Source of the DNA: PALSA-612 sp963755155
GTDB taxonomy: Bacteria > Actinomycetota > Thermoleophilia > Gaiellales > Gaiellaceae
Assembly (NCBI GenBank): GCA_963755155.1
Contig: CAVWIV010000004.1
Span: forward strand, 1-64,000
Length of the DNA: 64,000 bases
Direction of reading: 5' to 3'
The position numbers and the translations under genes are program-made. The notes beneath the pieces are model-generated. The model was not told the origin of the DNA. It did no database searches and saw nothing but the letters and a program-made list of their open reading frames with translations. This document shows positions 27,028 to 37,209 of the stretch, piece after piece; the first letter of the stretch is position 1, and the number at the start of each line of letters is the position of its first letter.

Positions 27028-28457
27028 TCAGCCGCGAACGACCTGGACGATGCCGAGGCACATCTCGTCGGTCGTCCCCTCGCCCCAGAGCACGTACCTC
27101 GGCGTCTTCGGGATGCCGTGGCCGCCGTGGTGCCGCCGCATGGGATCGAAGCGGCACGTCACGCGAACGACGTCGCCGGGCTTCGCCTCGACCGGATCTG
27201 CGAGCTCGTATGCGTTCTGCCAGTGGAAGTCCCAGCGCGGGATGTCGAGCAGCACCTTGCTGTCGGCGCGGCCGGGGTTGAGCTCGATGCGAATCGACTT
27301 GCCGAGCAGGTGCATGTGCCCCGCGACCATGTGAATCGTCGTCGCGACCGGAACGTTGCGGTCGCACGTGGAGACCGTCGATGCCTTCGGCTTCGCGGCG
27401 TCCTTGCCGCAGAAGAACAGCAACGCGCCCGGCACGACCGCGGCGAGCGAGCCGTACTTGCGGCCGAGGTCGGCGAGCGCCGCGTCACGGTTGCACAGGC
27501 GCCCCTTCTCCCCCTTGACGCAGGCGAGCTCGACCGGCGCGGGCAGCAGCACCGTCTCCAGCGAGTCGAGCCCCGCGGGCTGTGCGAGCGCAAACACCGC
27601 GCGGGAGCGGTCGGGCGCTCCGCCGTTCACGAGGTTGTAGTGCACCTGCATCACGACGAGGCTGCCCTTCGGCAGGGAGACGCCGGTGCCGTCGGGAAGG
27701 CGGCCCGATCCCCAGCCCGGCGCCCAAGCGGAGATCCATGGCGCGTCGTCGAGCGCCGGCTGTCCGGAGTTGACGCCGATGCCGCCGAAGCACGACCAGC
27801 CGGCGCCGGCGGACGCGGCATCGAGTTGCTTCGCGCCGGCCGTCGCAGTCGCGGGGATGCGGAAGAGGATCACGTGGTGCACGACCGAGCGGGCGCCCGG
27901 CCGGATGCTCGCCGACGTCGCGTAGGCGTCCTCCGTGAGCTTCGGGTCGAGCAGGAAGCAGCGGTAGTCGTCGGTGACGCCGGCCTTCGCCTTCGGGTTG
28001 TACGTCGCCGGCATCGCGAGCGTGAGCAGGCGCTCGCCGGAGCGAACCTCGGTCGTCACAGCGGCCGGCTTGCCAACCGTGCCCGACGCCTTCCCGCCCG
28101 CCTTCGCCCAGCGCACGAGCGTCGATCGCTCGGGCGCCGTCAGCTGCCTCGTGTCCTCACCGACGTACTCCGGCGACGCCGGGCCAGGCGGCCACGGCGG
28201 CATGACCTTCGCATCCACGGCCGCCCCGATCGCCTGCGCCCACTTCGTGGCCTGTTTCGCCGTCTGGAGCGAGAACGGCGCGATCCCGCCGAGCTGGTGG
28301 CAACCCGTGCACTTCTCGCGGAGGATCGGGGCAACGTCTCGCTGGAAGCTCGGCGCAGCGGCGGGCGCGCGATCGTTCCGGTCGCCGCGCGAGGCGGCGA
28401 CGGCGACGATCGGCACGAGCAGCGCGGCGGTGACAGCGACTGCGACGGGAGCTCGCC

Positions 28458-28461
<4 letters not shown>
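27028..28461 (-). CDS. Secreted heme c / copper type II monooxygenase-like protein
   Basis: 477 residues, intact. Signal peptide (VAVAVTAALLVPIVAVAAS), then a class I heme c site CTGCH at residues 51-55 in a small cytochrome-like module (LREKCTGCHQLGG). The main part resembles the peptidylglycine alpha-hydroxylating monooxygenase (PHM) fold: HHV (195-197), HYN (274-276) and HMH (382-384) are the candidate copper ligands; Cys pairs (YRCFLLDP, SCFGG, CNRD, STCDRN) could be disulfides. Outside the cytoplasm; electron transfer from the heme to copper is inferred. Substrate unknown. The ATG overlaps the stop of the upstream mutase gene (ATGA). Confidence 0.72.
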
Positions 28462-30027
<1,566 letters not shown>

Positions 30028-30044
<17 letters not shown>

Positions 30045-30972
30045 GCTCCAATCGTACGTCCGCCGGGCCGCGCATCGTCAGTGTGCTCCGGCTCGGCTCG
30101 GGCCGGTAGCCGAGCTTGGCGTTCAGCGTCCGCATCGGGAGGTTTCGCTCCTCGCTGCCGGTGACGAGCCGCTCGAAGCCGGCACGCTTCGCGGCGGCGA
30201 TCTGCGTTCGCTTGAGCGCGGTGGCGACGCCGCGTCGGCGCCAGGCGCGCCGAACCGCCGTCAAGCCGTTGAGACCGTCACGGCCCTGGTCGTCCATCGA
30301 GACATACCCGACCGGCTCACCGTTGGCGACCGCGACGAAGAGCAGGTCGCGCCGCCGCGTCGGCCGATCGAGCTCGATCGCGCGCCACTGCTCGAAGCTC
30401 ATGTCGCCCGGAGTGCCCGGAATGTCGGCCGCTGCCTCTACGCCCACTGCGTAGAGCGCGTCCGCCAGCTCCGGACGGTCGGCCAGGGACACGATCTCCA
30501 CGTCCGGCGGGACGCGCACGGGCTCGGGCTCGAGCGCCGTGAGGTCCAGCGCGACGGCCTGCTCTCCGCCGACGACGCGGTAGCCACGCCGGCCGAGGTA
30601 CTCCTGCGACTCGACGTCGCTCTCGACGACCTCGCCTTCCAGCTCCGGCCGGCCGGCCTTCGCGGCTCGGCGTCCGAGATCCGCGAGCAGCGCCGAGCCG
30701 ATGCCGCGCCGCCGTAAGGCGGGGACGACGACGAGATGGACCCGCGCGAGGTCGTCGGGCCACGGATCGACGAACCCGCAGCCTGCGGGGTCTCCGCCGA
30801 ATCGCGCGATGACATAGACGAGCGTCTCGTTGGCGGCGAGGTTGTGCCGCAGATTCTCGAGCCGCGGCGGCGGCCGGTCGGGATCGGCGGCGGTGCGAAC
30901 GGCGATCATCACTTCGAGGTCGGTGTCGCTCTGCGCGCGCACGACCGAGAGGCCGGGAACAGCCTGAGTCAT
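30028..30972 (-). CDS. Protein with two tandem GNAT domains
   Basis: 314 residues. N-terminal GNAT (residues about 10-150) with the acetyl-CoA loop VVVPALRRRGIGSALLADLG; C-terminal GNAT (about 165-300) with AVRRAWRRRGVATALKRTQI. Both have the Q/RxxGxG/A pattern. Double-GNAT proteins of this type include mycothiol synthase-like and antibiotic-acetylating enzymes. Mycothiol synthase (MshD) is the closest look-alike, but neither identity nor substrate is established. AAGGAG precedes the ATG 30972. It overlaps the mutase start. Confidence 0.8.
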
Positions 30973-31018
30973 GGTGAGCTCTCCTTGGGGAGTCGGGAAC
31001 GTCAGCCGGACGGCTGCG

Positions 31019-31042
31019 TCACGTGCGAACTGGGTTTGGCAT
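31019..31042 (-). CDS. Seven-residue leader ORF before the double-GNAT gene
   Basis: ATG-CCA-AAC-CCA-GTT-CGC-ACG-TGA (MPNPVRT), with a perfect GGAGGT five bases upstream. It lies inside the predicted leader of the GNAT transcript (start near 31068) and 46 bases before the GNAT ATG. It may be a regulatory leader peptide or a fortuitous start. Confidence 0.3.
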   Translation of the reverse strand: MPNPVRT

Positions 31043-31075
31043 AGCGCACCTCCCGACTGGAGAGCCTGCGAAGCG

Positions 31076-31105
31076 ATCGTAGTGTCTACTTTCGTCGTGG
31101 TGCAA
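31076..31105 (-). promoter_or_regulatory. Candidate promoter of the GNAT-mutase-heme/copper operon
   Basis: Minus strand TTGCAC (31105-31100), 18-base spacer, TACGAT (31081-31076). It lies across the start of the divergent moaDE gene, so the two transcripts would overlap at their 5' ends. Confidence 0.4.
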
Positions 31106-31732
31106 GTCCGTGTGAGGCTGTTCGCGGGGCTGCGGGAGCGGGCAGGCTGGTCGGAGCGAGAGCTCGACGGCGTCGAGCGCGTGGCCGACGTCTGGGCCGC
31201 GCTCGAGCTCGGAAACGAGCCGCCGGGCCTCCTCTACGCGGTCAACCGCGCGTACGCCGCACCCGACCGGGAGCTGGCAGACGGCGACGAGGTGGCGCTC
31301 ATACCGCCCGTCTCGGGCGGCGCGTTCCGGCTCAGCTCTGAGCCTCTCGACGTGGCGGCGGTCGTCGCCGAGGTCGCGGACGAGCGCGCCGGCGGCACCG
31401 CGGTCTTCGTCGGCACGACGCGCGTCCAGTCTCGCGGCCGGACGGTTCTCCACCTCGACTACGAGGCTTACGAGGGCATGGCCGAGCAGGTCATGGCCGA
31501 CCTGGCGGCCGAGCTCGAACGCGAGTACGACCTCTGCGCCGTGGCCATGGCCCACCGCGTCGGCCGCGTCGGGATCGGCGAGTCGTCGGTCGTGATCGCC
31601 GTGTCCGCACCCCACCGCGAGGACGCCCTCGCGGCGTGCAAGGACGCCATCGACCGCCTCAAGGAGACCGTGCCGCTCTGGAAGAAGGAGGTCTACGAAG
31701 GCGGCGAGGAGTGGATCGGCCGGGGCTCGTAA
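31100..31732 (+). CDS. MoaD-MoaE fusion: molybdopterin synthase in one chain
   Basis: Converts precursor Z (cPMP) to molybdopterin in Mo-cofactor synthesis. Residues 1-74 are a MoaD ubiquitin-like domain (VRVRLFAGLRERAG) ending in the Gly-Gly pair (VSGG, residues 71-74); the chain continues without a stop into MoaE (residues about 78-210: FVGTTRVQSRGRTVLHLDYE, GESSVVIAVSAPHR, VPLWKKEVYEGGEEWI). Actinobacterial MoaX is the same fusion, in which the chain must be cut after the Gly-Gly to become active. The GTG at 31100 is chosen; 31097 is an alternative. Confidence 0.88.
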   Translation: MQVRVRLFAGLRERAGWSERELDGVERVADVWAALELGNEPPGLLYAVNRAYAAPDRELADGDEVALIPPVSGGAFRLSSEPLDVAAVVAEVADERAGGTAVFVGTTRVQSRGRTVLHLDYEAYEGMAEQVMADLAAELEREYDLCAVAMAHRVGRVGIGESSVVIAVSAPHREDALAACKDAIDRLKETVPLWKKEVYEGGEEWIGRGS

Positions 31733-31754
31733 GCCTTGCGGCTACCGTAAGCAC

Positions 31755-32645
31755 GTGGATCCAGTCATCCGCAGAGAACCGAAGGAGCCCGAGGAGAACG
31801 GGCAGCTCGACGAGTACGGCTTCGAGCCGGTGGAGCGCGGCTACGAGCCGATCCACCCGGCCTCGCCGTGGCGCGACATGCTTAGGAAGTTCTGGGCGCC
31901 GATCGCGCTCATCGGCTTCGTGCTCTGGAAGTTCAAGGCCGCGTTCGCCGCGATCTTCAAGCTCAAGCTCTTCACGGTCGTCGGCTCGGCGTTCGTCTCC
32001 GTTGCCGCGTACGCGCTCATCTGGGGCTGGCAGTTCGGGCTCGGCTTCGTGCTCCTCCTCTTCGTCCACGAGCTCGGGCACGTGGCGGTCGCGAAGTACC
32101 AGGGCCTACCCGTCTCGGCGCCGGTCTTCATCCCGTTCATGGGTGCGCTCATCCTCATGAAGGAGATGCCGCAGAACGCCTGGAAGGAGGCGCAGATCGC
32201 TCTCGGGGGACCCATCGTCGGCGCTCTGGGGGCAGCCGCTTGCTGGGGGCTCGGCGAGGCGATGGGCTCGGATCTTCTGATCGCGCTCGCCTATGTCGGC
32301 TTCTTCCTCAATCTCTTCAACCTCATCCCCGTGCTGCCACTCGACGGTGGCCGCGCTATCGGCGCCGTGCACCCCGTCTTCTGGGTGCTCGGCGCCGCCG
32401 TCCTCGTCGTGGCCGCCGTCCTCTGGCTGAGCCCTGTCGTGCTGCTCCTCGTCGCCGTGCTCGGCGGCTTCGAGCTTTATGGGCGGGCGAAGGACTGGTG
32501 GCGTAACCGCGGCGTCGAGGGCGGCAACCGCTACTACGCGATCAAGCCGTGGCAGCGGCTCGCCGTCGGCGCCGTCTACGTAGGCCTGACCGCCGTGCTC
32601 GTCCTCGGCATGGCGGCGACGCAGATTCCCCAGGATCGCCTCTGA
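31755..32645 (+). CDS. Site-2-type (M50) membrane protease
   Basis: 296 residues. After an acidic N-terminal cytoplasmic tail (EPKEPEENGQLDEYGFEPVE) come about six membrane helices. The zinc site is HELGH at residues 105-109 and the third ligand Asp is in NLIPVLPLDGGR (about 197). This is an intramembrane zinc protease of the M50/SREBP type; typical targets are anti-sigma factors or other single-span regulators, but no target is identified here. GTG start. TGATG overlap with the next gene. Confidence 0.85.
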   Translation: MDPVIRREPKEPEENGQLDEYGFEPVERGYEPIHPASPWRDMLRKFWAPIALIGFVLWKFKAAFAAIFKLKLFTVVGSAFVSVAAYALIWGWQFGLGFVLLLFVHELGHVAVAKYQGLPVSAPVFIPFMGALILMKEMPQNAWKEAQIALGGPIVGALGAAACWGLGEAMGSDLLIALAYVGFFLNLFNLIPVLPLDGGRAIGAVHPVFWVLGAAVLVVAAVLWLSPVVLLLVAVLGGFELYGRAKDWWRNRGVEGGNRYYAIKPWQRLAVGAVYVGLTAVLVLGMAATQIPQDRL

Positions 32646-33313
32646 TGCCCACCGAGGACGTCCGGATCCTCGAGCGCTGCGATCCGGACCTCGACGAGCA
32701 CGTGGCGATGATCGCCGACGAGTTCCGCAAGGGCTTCCTGGCCGTCGAGTCGATCGGCGTGCCGGGCGTAACGGTCTTCGGGTCGGCCCGCACGGCCGAG
32801 GGTGACCCGTGGTACGACAACGCGCGGAATTTCGGGCGACTTGTCGTCGACGCCGGCTTCGCCGTCGTGACCGGGGGCGGTCCGGGCGTCATGGAAGCAG
32901 CCAACCGGGGGGCCCAGGAGGCGGGCGGCGTGTCCGTCGGCTTCAACATCCTGCTGCCGCACGAGCAGGACCTGAACCCGTATTGCGACATCGGCATGAC
33001 GTTCCACCACTTCTACGCGCGAAAGGTGATGCTCGTGAAGGCCGCCGAGGCACTCGTGCTCTTTCCCGGCGGCTTCGGCACGCTCGACGAGCTGTTCGAG
33101 TCGCTGACCCTTATCCAGACGGGGAAGGTCCAGAACTTCCCGGTGTGCCTGCTCGGCTGCCAGCACTGGCAGCCACTGGTCGAATGGCTGGACGAGCTGT
33201 GCGAGCGCCGACTCATTTCGCGTGGGGACCTCGACCTCGTCAGCGTCACGGACGACCCGGCCGAGGCGATCACCGTGATCACCGCGCACTACACACGCAA
33301 GGTCACCGTCTAA
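32645..33313 (+). CDS. LOG family protein (TIGR00730-type phosphoribohydrolase)
   Basis: 222 residues. The nucleotide-binding core contains VVTGGGPGVMEAANRGA and the family motif PGGFGTLDE, which in cytokinin-activating LOG enzymes binds and hydrolyses ribosyl nucleotides. This group is often misnamed lysine decarboxylase. Cytoplasmic, intact. The ATG overlaps the stop of the M50 protease (TGATG), which suggests translational coupling. The physiological substrate in this organism is unknown. Confidence 0.85.
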   Translation: MPTEDVRILERCDPDLDEHVAMIADEFRKGFLAVESIGVPGVTVFGSARTAEGDPWYDNARNFGRLVVDAGFAVVTGGGPGVMEAANRGAQEAGGVSVGFNILLPHEQDLNPYCDIGMTFHHFYARKVMLVKAAEALVLFPGGFGTLDELFESLTLIQTGKVQNFPVCLLGCQHWQPLVEWLDELCERRLISRGDLDLVSVTDDPAEAITVITAHYTRKVTV

Positions 33314-33314
33314 G

Positions 33315-34124
33315 TCAGCCGCGGCGGCGAAAGCCGTAGTCGAGCAGGTGAATCGTGTCGCGGTAGTGGTCGGGTGAGTCGAGGACGACGGTGATGAGCC
33401 GAATGCCATGCCGCGTCGCCGACGCGACGAGGCACCGCCCGGCAGCACGCGTCCAGCCGGTCTTCACGCCGTCGGCGCCCGCGTAGCGCCCGAGGAGCTT
33501 GTTGTGGTTCTCGTAGAGCTTTGCCCGCACGGGCGGCTTCCACCACACGCGCTTCGCCTTCGTGGCCACGATCTTGCGGAAGCGCGGCACGCCCAGGGCG
33601 TACCGGGTGAGCAGCGCGAGGTCGTGGACGGTCGAGTAGTTCCCTTCGTCGATGAGCCCGCTCGCGGAGCGGTATTGCGTATTGCGCAGGCCGAGCGCGC
33701 GGGCTTTCTTGTTCATGAGCTTCAGGAATCGCTCCCGCGTGCCGCCGGCGGCCTCGGCAAGCGCGACCGCGGTGTCGTTGGCCGAGGCGAGCAGCAGGCC
33801 GTAGTAGAGCTTCCACGCGGGCACGCGCTCGCCGGCTCTCAGGCCCTCTCCATACGGGACGCGGGACGCCTTGCGCGTCACCCGGACGATGTCATTGGGA
33901 CGGAGGTGCTCCATCGCCACGAGCGCCGTCATGATCTTCGTCGTCGACGCGATCGGCCGGCGCATGTGCTCCCGCTTCGCCCAGAGCACGCGTCCCGTCC
34001 CTGCGTCGATGACGATCGCGGCCGGTGCCTTGACCTTCGGGACCTTCGCGGGCGGGGCGCCGCTGGCAGCTCCACCGGCGACAAGGGCCGCGAGACCAGC
34101 GACGACAACCCAACGCCAGGGCAC
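33315..34124 (-). CDS. D-alanyl-D-alanine carboxypeptidase (PBP5/6-type, S11)
   Basis: 269 residues, signal peptide or membrane anchor (VVVAGLAALVAGGAASG). The three penicillin-binding motifs are present: SxxK in IASTTKIM (Ser60), SxN in LLASANDTA, and KTG in DGVKTGWTRAAG. It trims the terminal D-Ala from peptidoglycan stem peptides outside the membrane. Slightly short but complete up to the C-terminal DYGFRRRG; the usual C-terminal amphipathic domain is absent. Convergent with the LOG gene. Confidence 0.9.
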   Translation of the reverse strand: MPWRWVVVAGLAALVAGGAASGAPPAKVPKVKAPAAIVIDAGTGRVLWAKREHMRRPIASTTKIMTALVAMEHLRPNDIVRVTRKASRVPYGEGLRAGERVPAWKLYYGLLLASANDTAVALAEAAGGTRERFLKLMNKKARALGLRNTQYRSASGLIDEGNYSTVHDLALLTRYALGVPRFRKIVATKAKRVWWKPPVRAKLYENHNKLLGRYAGADGVKTGWTRAAGRCLVASATRHGIRLITVVLDSPDHYRDTIHLLDYGFRRRG

Positions 34125-34148
34125 GGCGAACGAGTGTAGCGTCGGGTC

Positions 34149-34967
34149 ATGAAGGACGAGCTCGACGCTGCGGTCGCGGCCGTCCGTGCCCGCGCGGACG
34201 TCTCACCCGCGATCGGCGTCGTGCTCGGGAGCGGTCTCGGCGGGTTCGCAGACGCGCTCGACGACGCGGTCGAGGTCCCGTACGAGGACATCCCGGGCTG
34301 GCCGGTGGCCACGGCAATCGGCCACGCTGGCACGCTCGTCATCGGCTCCTTCGGCGGCGTACCGGTGGCGGTCATGCGCGGCCGCGCGCATCTCTACGAG
34401 GGACTGTCCCCAACGAAGGTCGTCTTCGGCATCCGCGTGCTCGGCTTGCTCGGCGTCCGCACGCTCGTGCTGACGAACGCCGTCGGCGCAATCGACGACA
34501 GGCTCAGGCCGGGGCAGCTCGCACTCATCTCCGATCACATCAACCTCCAGGGACAGTCCCCGCTCGTCGGTACGAACGACGAGAGCCTCGGGCCGCGCTT
34601 TCCGGACTTGTCCGACGCGTATGACGCCGGGCTACGCGCAGCGGCACGGGAGGCCGCCGGCCGGCTCGGCCTCGACCTCGGCGAGGGCGTGTACGCCGCG
34701 TGGCTCGGCCCCGCGTTCGAGACTCCGGCCGAGATCCGCATGCTCCGCACGCTCGGCGCCGACCTCGTCGGCATGTCGCTCGCGCCGGAAGTCCTCGCCG
34801 CGCGGCACATGGGCATCCGCTGCCTCGCGATCTCCTGCGTGACGAACCTCGCGGCCGGCGTGTCCCCGGAGCGCATCGACCACGAGCGGGTGCTCGAGGT
34901 CGGCGCTCAGGCTGCTGGCTCGCTCGTCGCGCTCTTACGGGAGCTGGTTCCTACACTTTCGGCGTGA
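34149..34967 (+). CDS. punA: Purine nucleoside phosphorylase (trimeric, PunA-type)
   Basis: 272 residues. Phosphorolysis of purine nucleosides for salvage. GVVLGSGLGGFAD is the phosphate-binding loop; VMRGRAHLYEG and VLTNAVGAIDDRLRPGQLAL are conserved. SLAPEVLAARHMGIRCLAIS and CVTNLAAGVSPE form the base/ribose pocket. Intact. Its TGA overlaps the GTG of selA (GTGA), coupling it to the selenocysteine operon. Confidence 0.92.
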   Translation: MKDELDAAVAAVRARADVSPAIGVVLGSGLGGFADALDDAVEVPYEDIPGWPVATAIGHAGTLVIGSFGGVPVAVMRGRAHLYEGLSPTKVVFGIRVLGLLGVRTLVLTNAVGAIDDRLRPGQLALISDHINLQGQSPLVGTNDESLGPRFPDLSDAYDAGLRAAAREAAGRLGLDLGEGVYAAWLGPAFETPAEIRMLRTLGADLVGMSLAPEVLAARHMGIRCLAISCVTNLAAGVSPERIDHERVLEVGAQAAGSLVALLRELVPTLSA

Positions 34968-36261
34968 AGCTCGCGGATCTCCCGTCGGTCGACGAGCTCC
35001 TGCGCGACCCGCTGCTCGCGGCGGCACCGCACGGGCTCGCTGTCGACGCCGCGCGCACCGTGCTCGACCGCGCACGCGATGAGATCCGAGCCGGCCGCGA
35101 GCCGGGCGAGCTGGCCGCGATGGTCTCCGAGGAGATCGCGGCCGCCCACGCGTACCGCCTGCGCTCTGCCGTCAACGCCACGGGCGTCATCGCGCACACG
35201 AATCTCGGTCGCGCACCGCTCGCGGCGACTGCGCTCGACCGCGTGAACGAGGTCGGTCGCGGCTACTCGAACCTCGAGTACGACCTCGCCGAAGGGCGGC
35301 GCGGTTCACGCCAGGATCACGTCACGGAGATCCTGCGCCGGCTGACAGGCGCCGAGGCGGCGCTCGTCGTCAACAACAACGCGGCTGCCGTGCTCCTGGC
35401 CCTGGCCGCGCTTGCGGAAGGACGCGAGGTGCTCGTGTCCCGTGGCGAGCTGATCGAGATCGGCGACGGATTCCGCATCCCCGACGTGCTCGCGCGCTCG
35501 GGCGCTCGGCTCGTCGAGGTCGGGACGACGAACCGAACCCGCGCCGCGGACTACGAGCGGGCCGCCGGTCCGGAGACCGCCCTCCTGCTCCGCGTGCACC
35601 AGTCGAACTTCCGCGTGCTCGGCTTCACCGACCGCCCGTCGCTGGCCGAGCTGGCCGCGGTCGCCACGGCACATGACCTCGCGCTCGTCGACGACCTCGG
35701 CTCCGGCGCGCTCGTGCCGCTCGGCGACGAGCCGCAGGCGCGCGAGAGCCTCGCGGCGGGCGCCGGCCTCGTCTGCTTCTCGGGGGACAAGCTTCTGGGC
35801 GGGCCGCAGGCGGGCATCGTCGTCGGTCGGGCAGACCTCGTCGAAAGACTGCGGCGCCATCCTCTCCAGCGGGCGCTGCGGGCCGACAAGCTCACGCTCG
35901 CCGCGCTCGAAGGCACGCTGACGCTCTACCTCGACCCCGACCGCGCACGCCGCGAGATTCCCGTGCTGCGGATGCTCGAAGAGCCCCCGGACGCCGTGCG
36001 GGCCGGGCAGAGCGCCTGGCCGCGGCGGCCGGCGGCGAGGTCGAGGAGACCGTCGCGCGCGTCGGCGGCGGCGCGCTGCCGCTGGCGGAGCTGGCGAGCT
36101 ACGCGTGCGCCGTCGAAGAGGAGCTCGCGACGCCGCTACGCCTCGGCGAGCCGCCGGTGGTCGGGGTCGTCCGTGACGGCCGCCTGCTCCTCGACTGCCG
36201 CACGGTGTCCGACGCGGAGATCGACGCCGTGGCGGCAGCCGTCCTTGCTGCCCGCGCATGA
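34964..36261 (+). CDS. selA: L-seryl-tRNA(Sec) selenium transferase, one frameshift
   Basis: PLP enzyme that converts Ser-tRNA(Sec) to Sec-tRNA(Sec) with selenophosphate. Segments RSAVNATGVIAHTNLGRAPL, GYSNLEYDLAEGRRGSRQDH, VVNNNAAAVLLALAALAEGR and GELIEIGDGFRIPDV match SelA. The PLP lysine is in CFSGDKLLGGPQAGI (about residue 275). The C-terminus requires a one-base frame change near 36003, after which ERLAAAAGGEVEETVARVGG and GVVRDGRLLLDCRTVSDAEI read to TGA at 36259-36261. About 432 residues, normal. GTG start; overlaps punA before and the methyltransferase after. Confidence 0.9.
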
Positions 36262-37209
36262 GCGAGCCCTCGCCTCAGGCGCAGCTGTGGGACCTCCTGC
36301 GCGGCGCACTTGGCACGCGCGCGCTAGGGATCGTCGCTGAGCTGCGGGTAGCAGAGATGCTCGCGGACGGCCCCAAAGCTGCCGCTGAGCTGGGGCGAGA
36401 GGCCGGCGCCGACGCCGACACGCTCCATCGCCTCTTACGAGCGCTGGCGAGCGACGGGGTCTTCGCCGAGAACGAGCCCGGCATCTTCCGCAACACGCCG
36501 GCGTCCGAGCTGTTGATAGGCGGCGGTTGGAGCGACTTCGCGAGGCTCTTTGGCGGAGTGTTCCACCAGGCGGTCGCCGGTTTGGACACCACGGGCGAGA
36601 CTGCTTTCTCGCGCGACTTTGGCACCGACCTCTGGTCGTGGTTCGCTCAGCACCCAGAGAAACGAGCTTCATTCGACCGCGCAATGCAGCTCGGGGCGAG
36701 CCAGCGTGTGGAGCAGCTCACATCGTTGGAGTGGCGGGGCGACGAGACAGTCGTCGACGTAGGTGGCGGCAACGGGTCGCTGCTCGCCGAGCTGCTGCGT
36801 GTCGAGCCTGCTTTGCGCGGCATCGTGTTCGACCTTCCCGAGACGGTGCGCGACGAGGCCACGCTTGGCGAGCGAATCACATTCGTGGAGGGAAGCTTCT
36901 TCGAACGTGTGCCCGAGGGCGACGTCTACATCGTCTCCAAGATCCTCCACGACTGGGACGACGAGCCGGCGACGGCGATCCTGCGCACCATCAGAGCCGC
37001 CGCTCCGGTCGGCGCCCGCGTGCTCATCCTCGAGACGGTGCTCACCGACGGAAACGAGCCGGACGGCGCGAAGTGGCTCGACCTGCTGATGCTTGACGCT
37101 CGCCGGCGGGCGCGAGCGCAACGACGCCGAGTGGCGTGCGCTGCTCGCTGCCGGAGGCTTCGAGCCCGTGAGCATCGAGGATGGCCTGATCGAGGCTCGA
37201 TGTCGCTAA
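36258..37209 (+). CDS. O-methyltransferase family 2 protein between selA and selB, one frameshift
   Basis: ATG start overlapping the selA stop (ATGA). N-terminal dimerisation/winged-helix domain (QLWDLLRGALGTRALGIVAE, TLHRLLRALASDGVF); C-terminal Rossmann domain with SAM-binding VVDVGGGNGSLLAELL, IVFDLPETV, ITFVEGSFFERVPEGDVYIV, KILHDWDDEPATAILRTI. These features match acetylserotonin/hydroxyindole O-methyltransferase-type enzymes. After a break near 37098 the C-terminus EWRALLAAGGFEPVSIEDGL ends at TAA 37207-37209, overlapping the selB ATG by ten bases. Without that break the frame runs on into selB, a false fusion. Substrate unknown; a role linked to selenium is only suggested by position. 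Confidence 0.8.
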
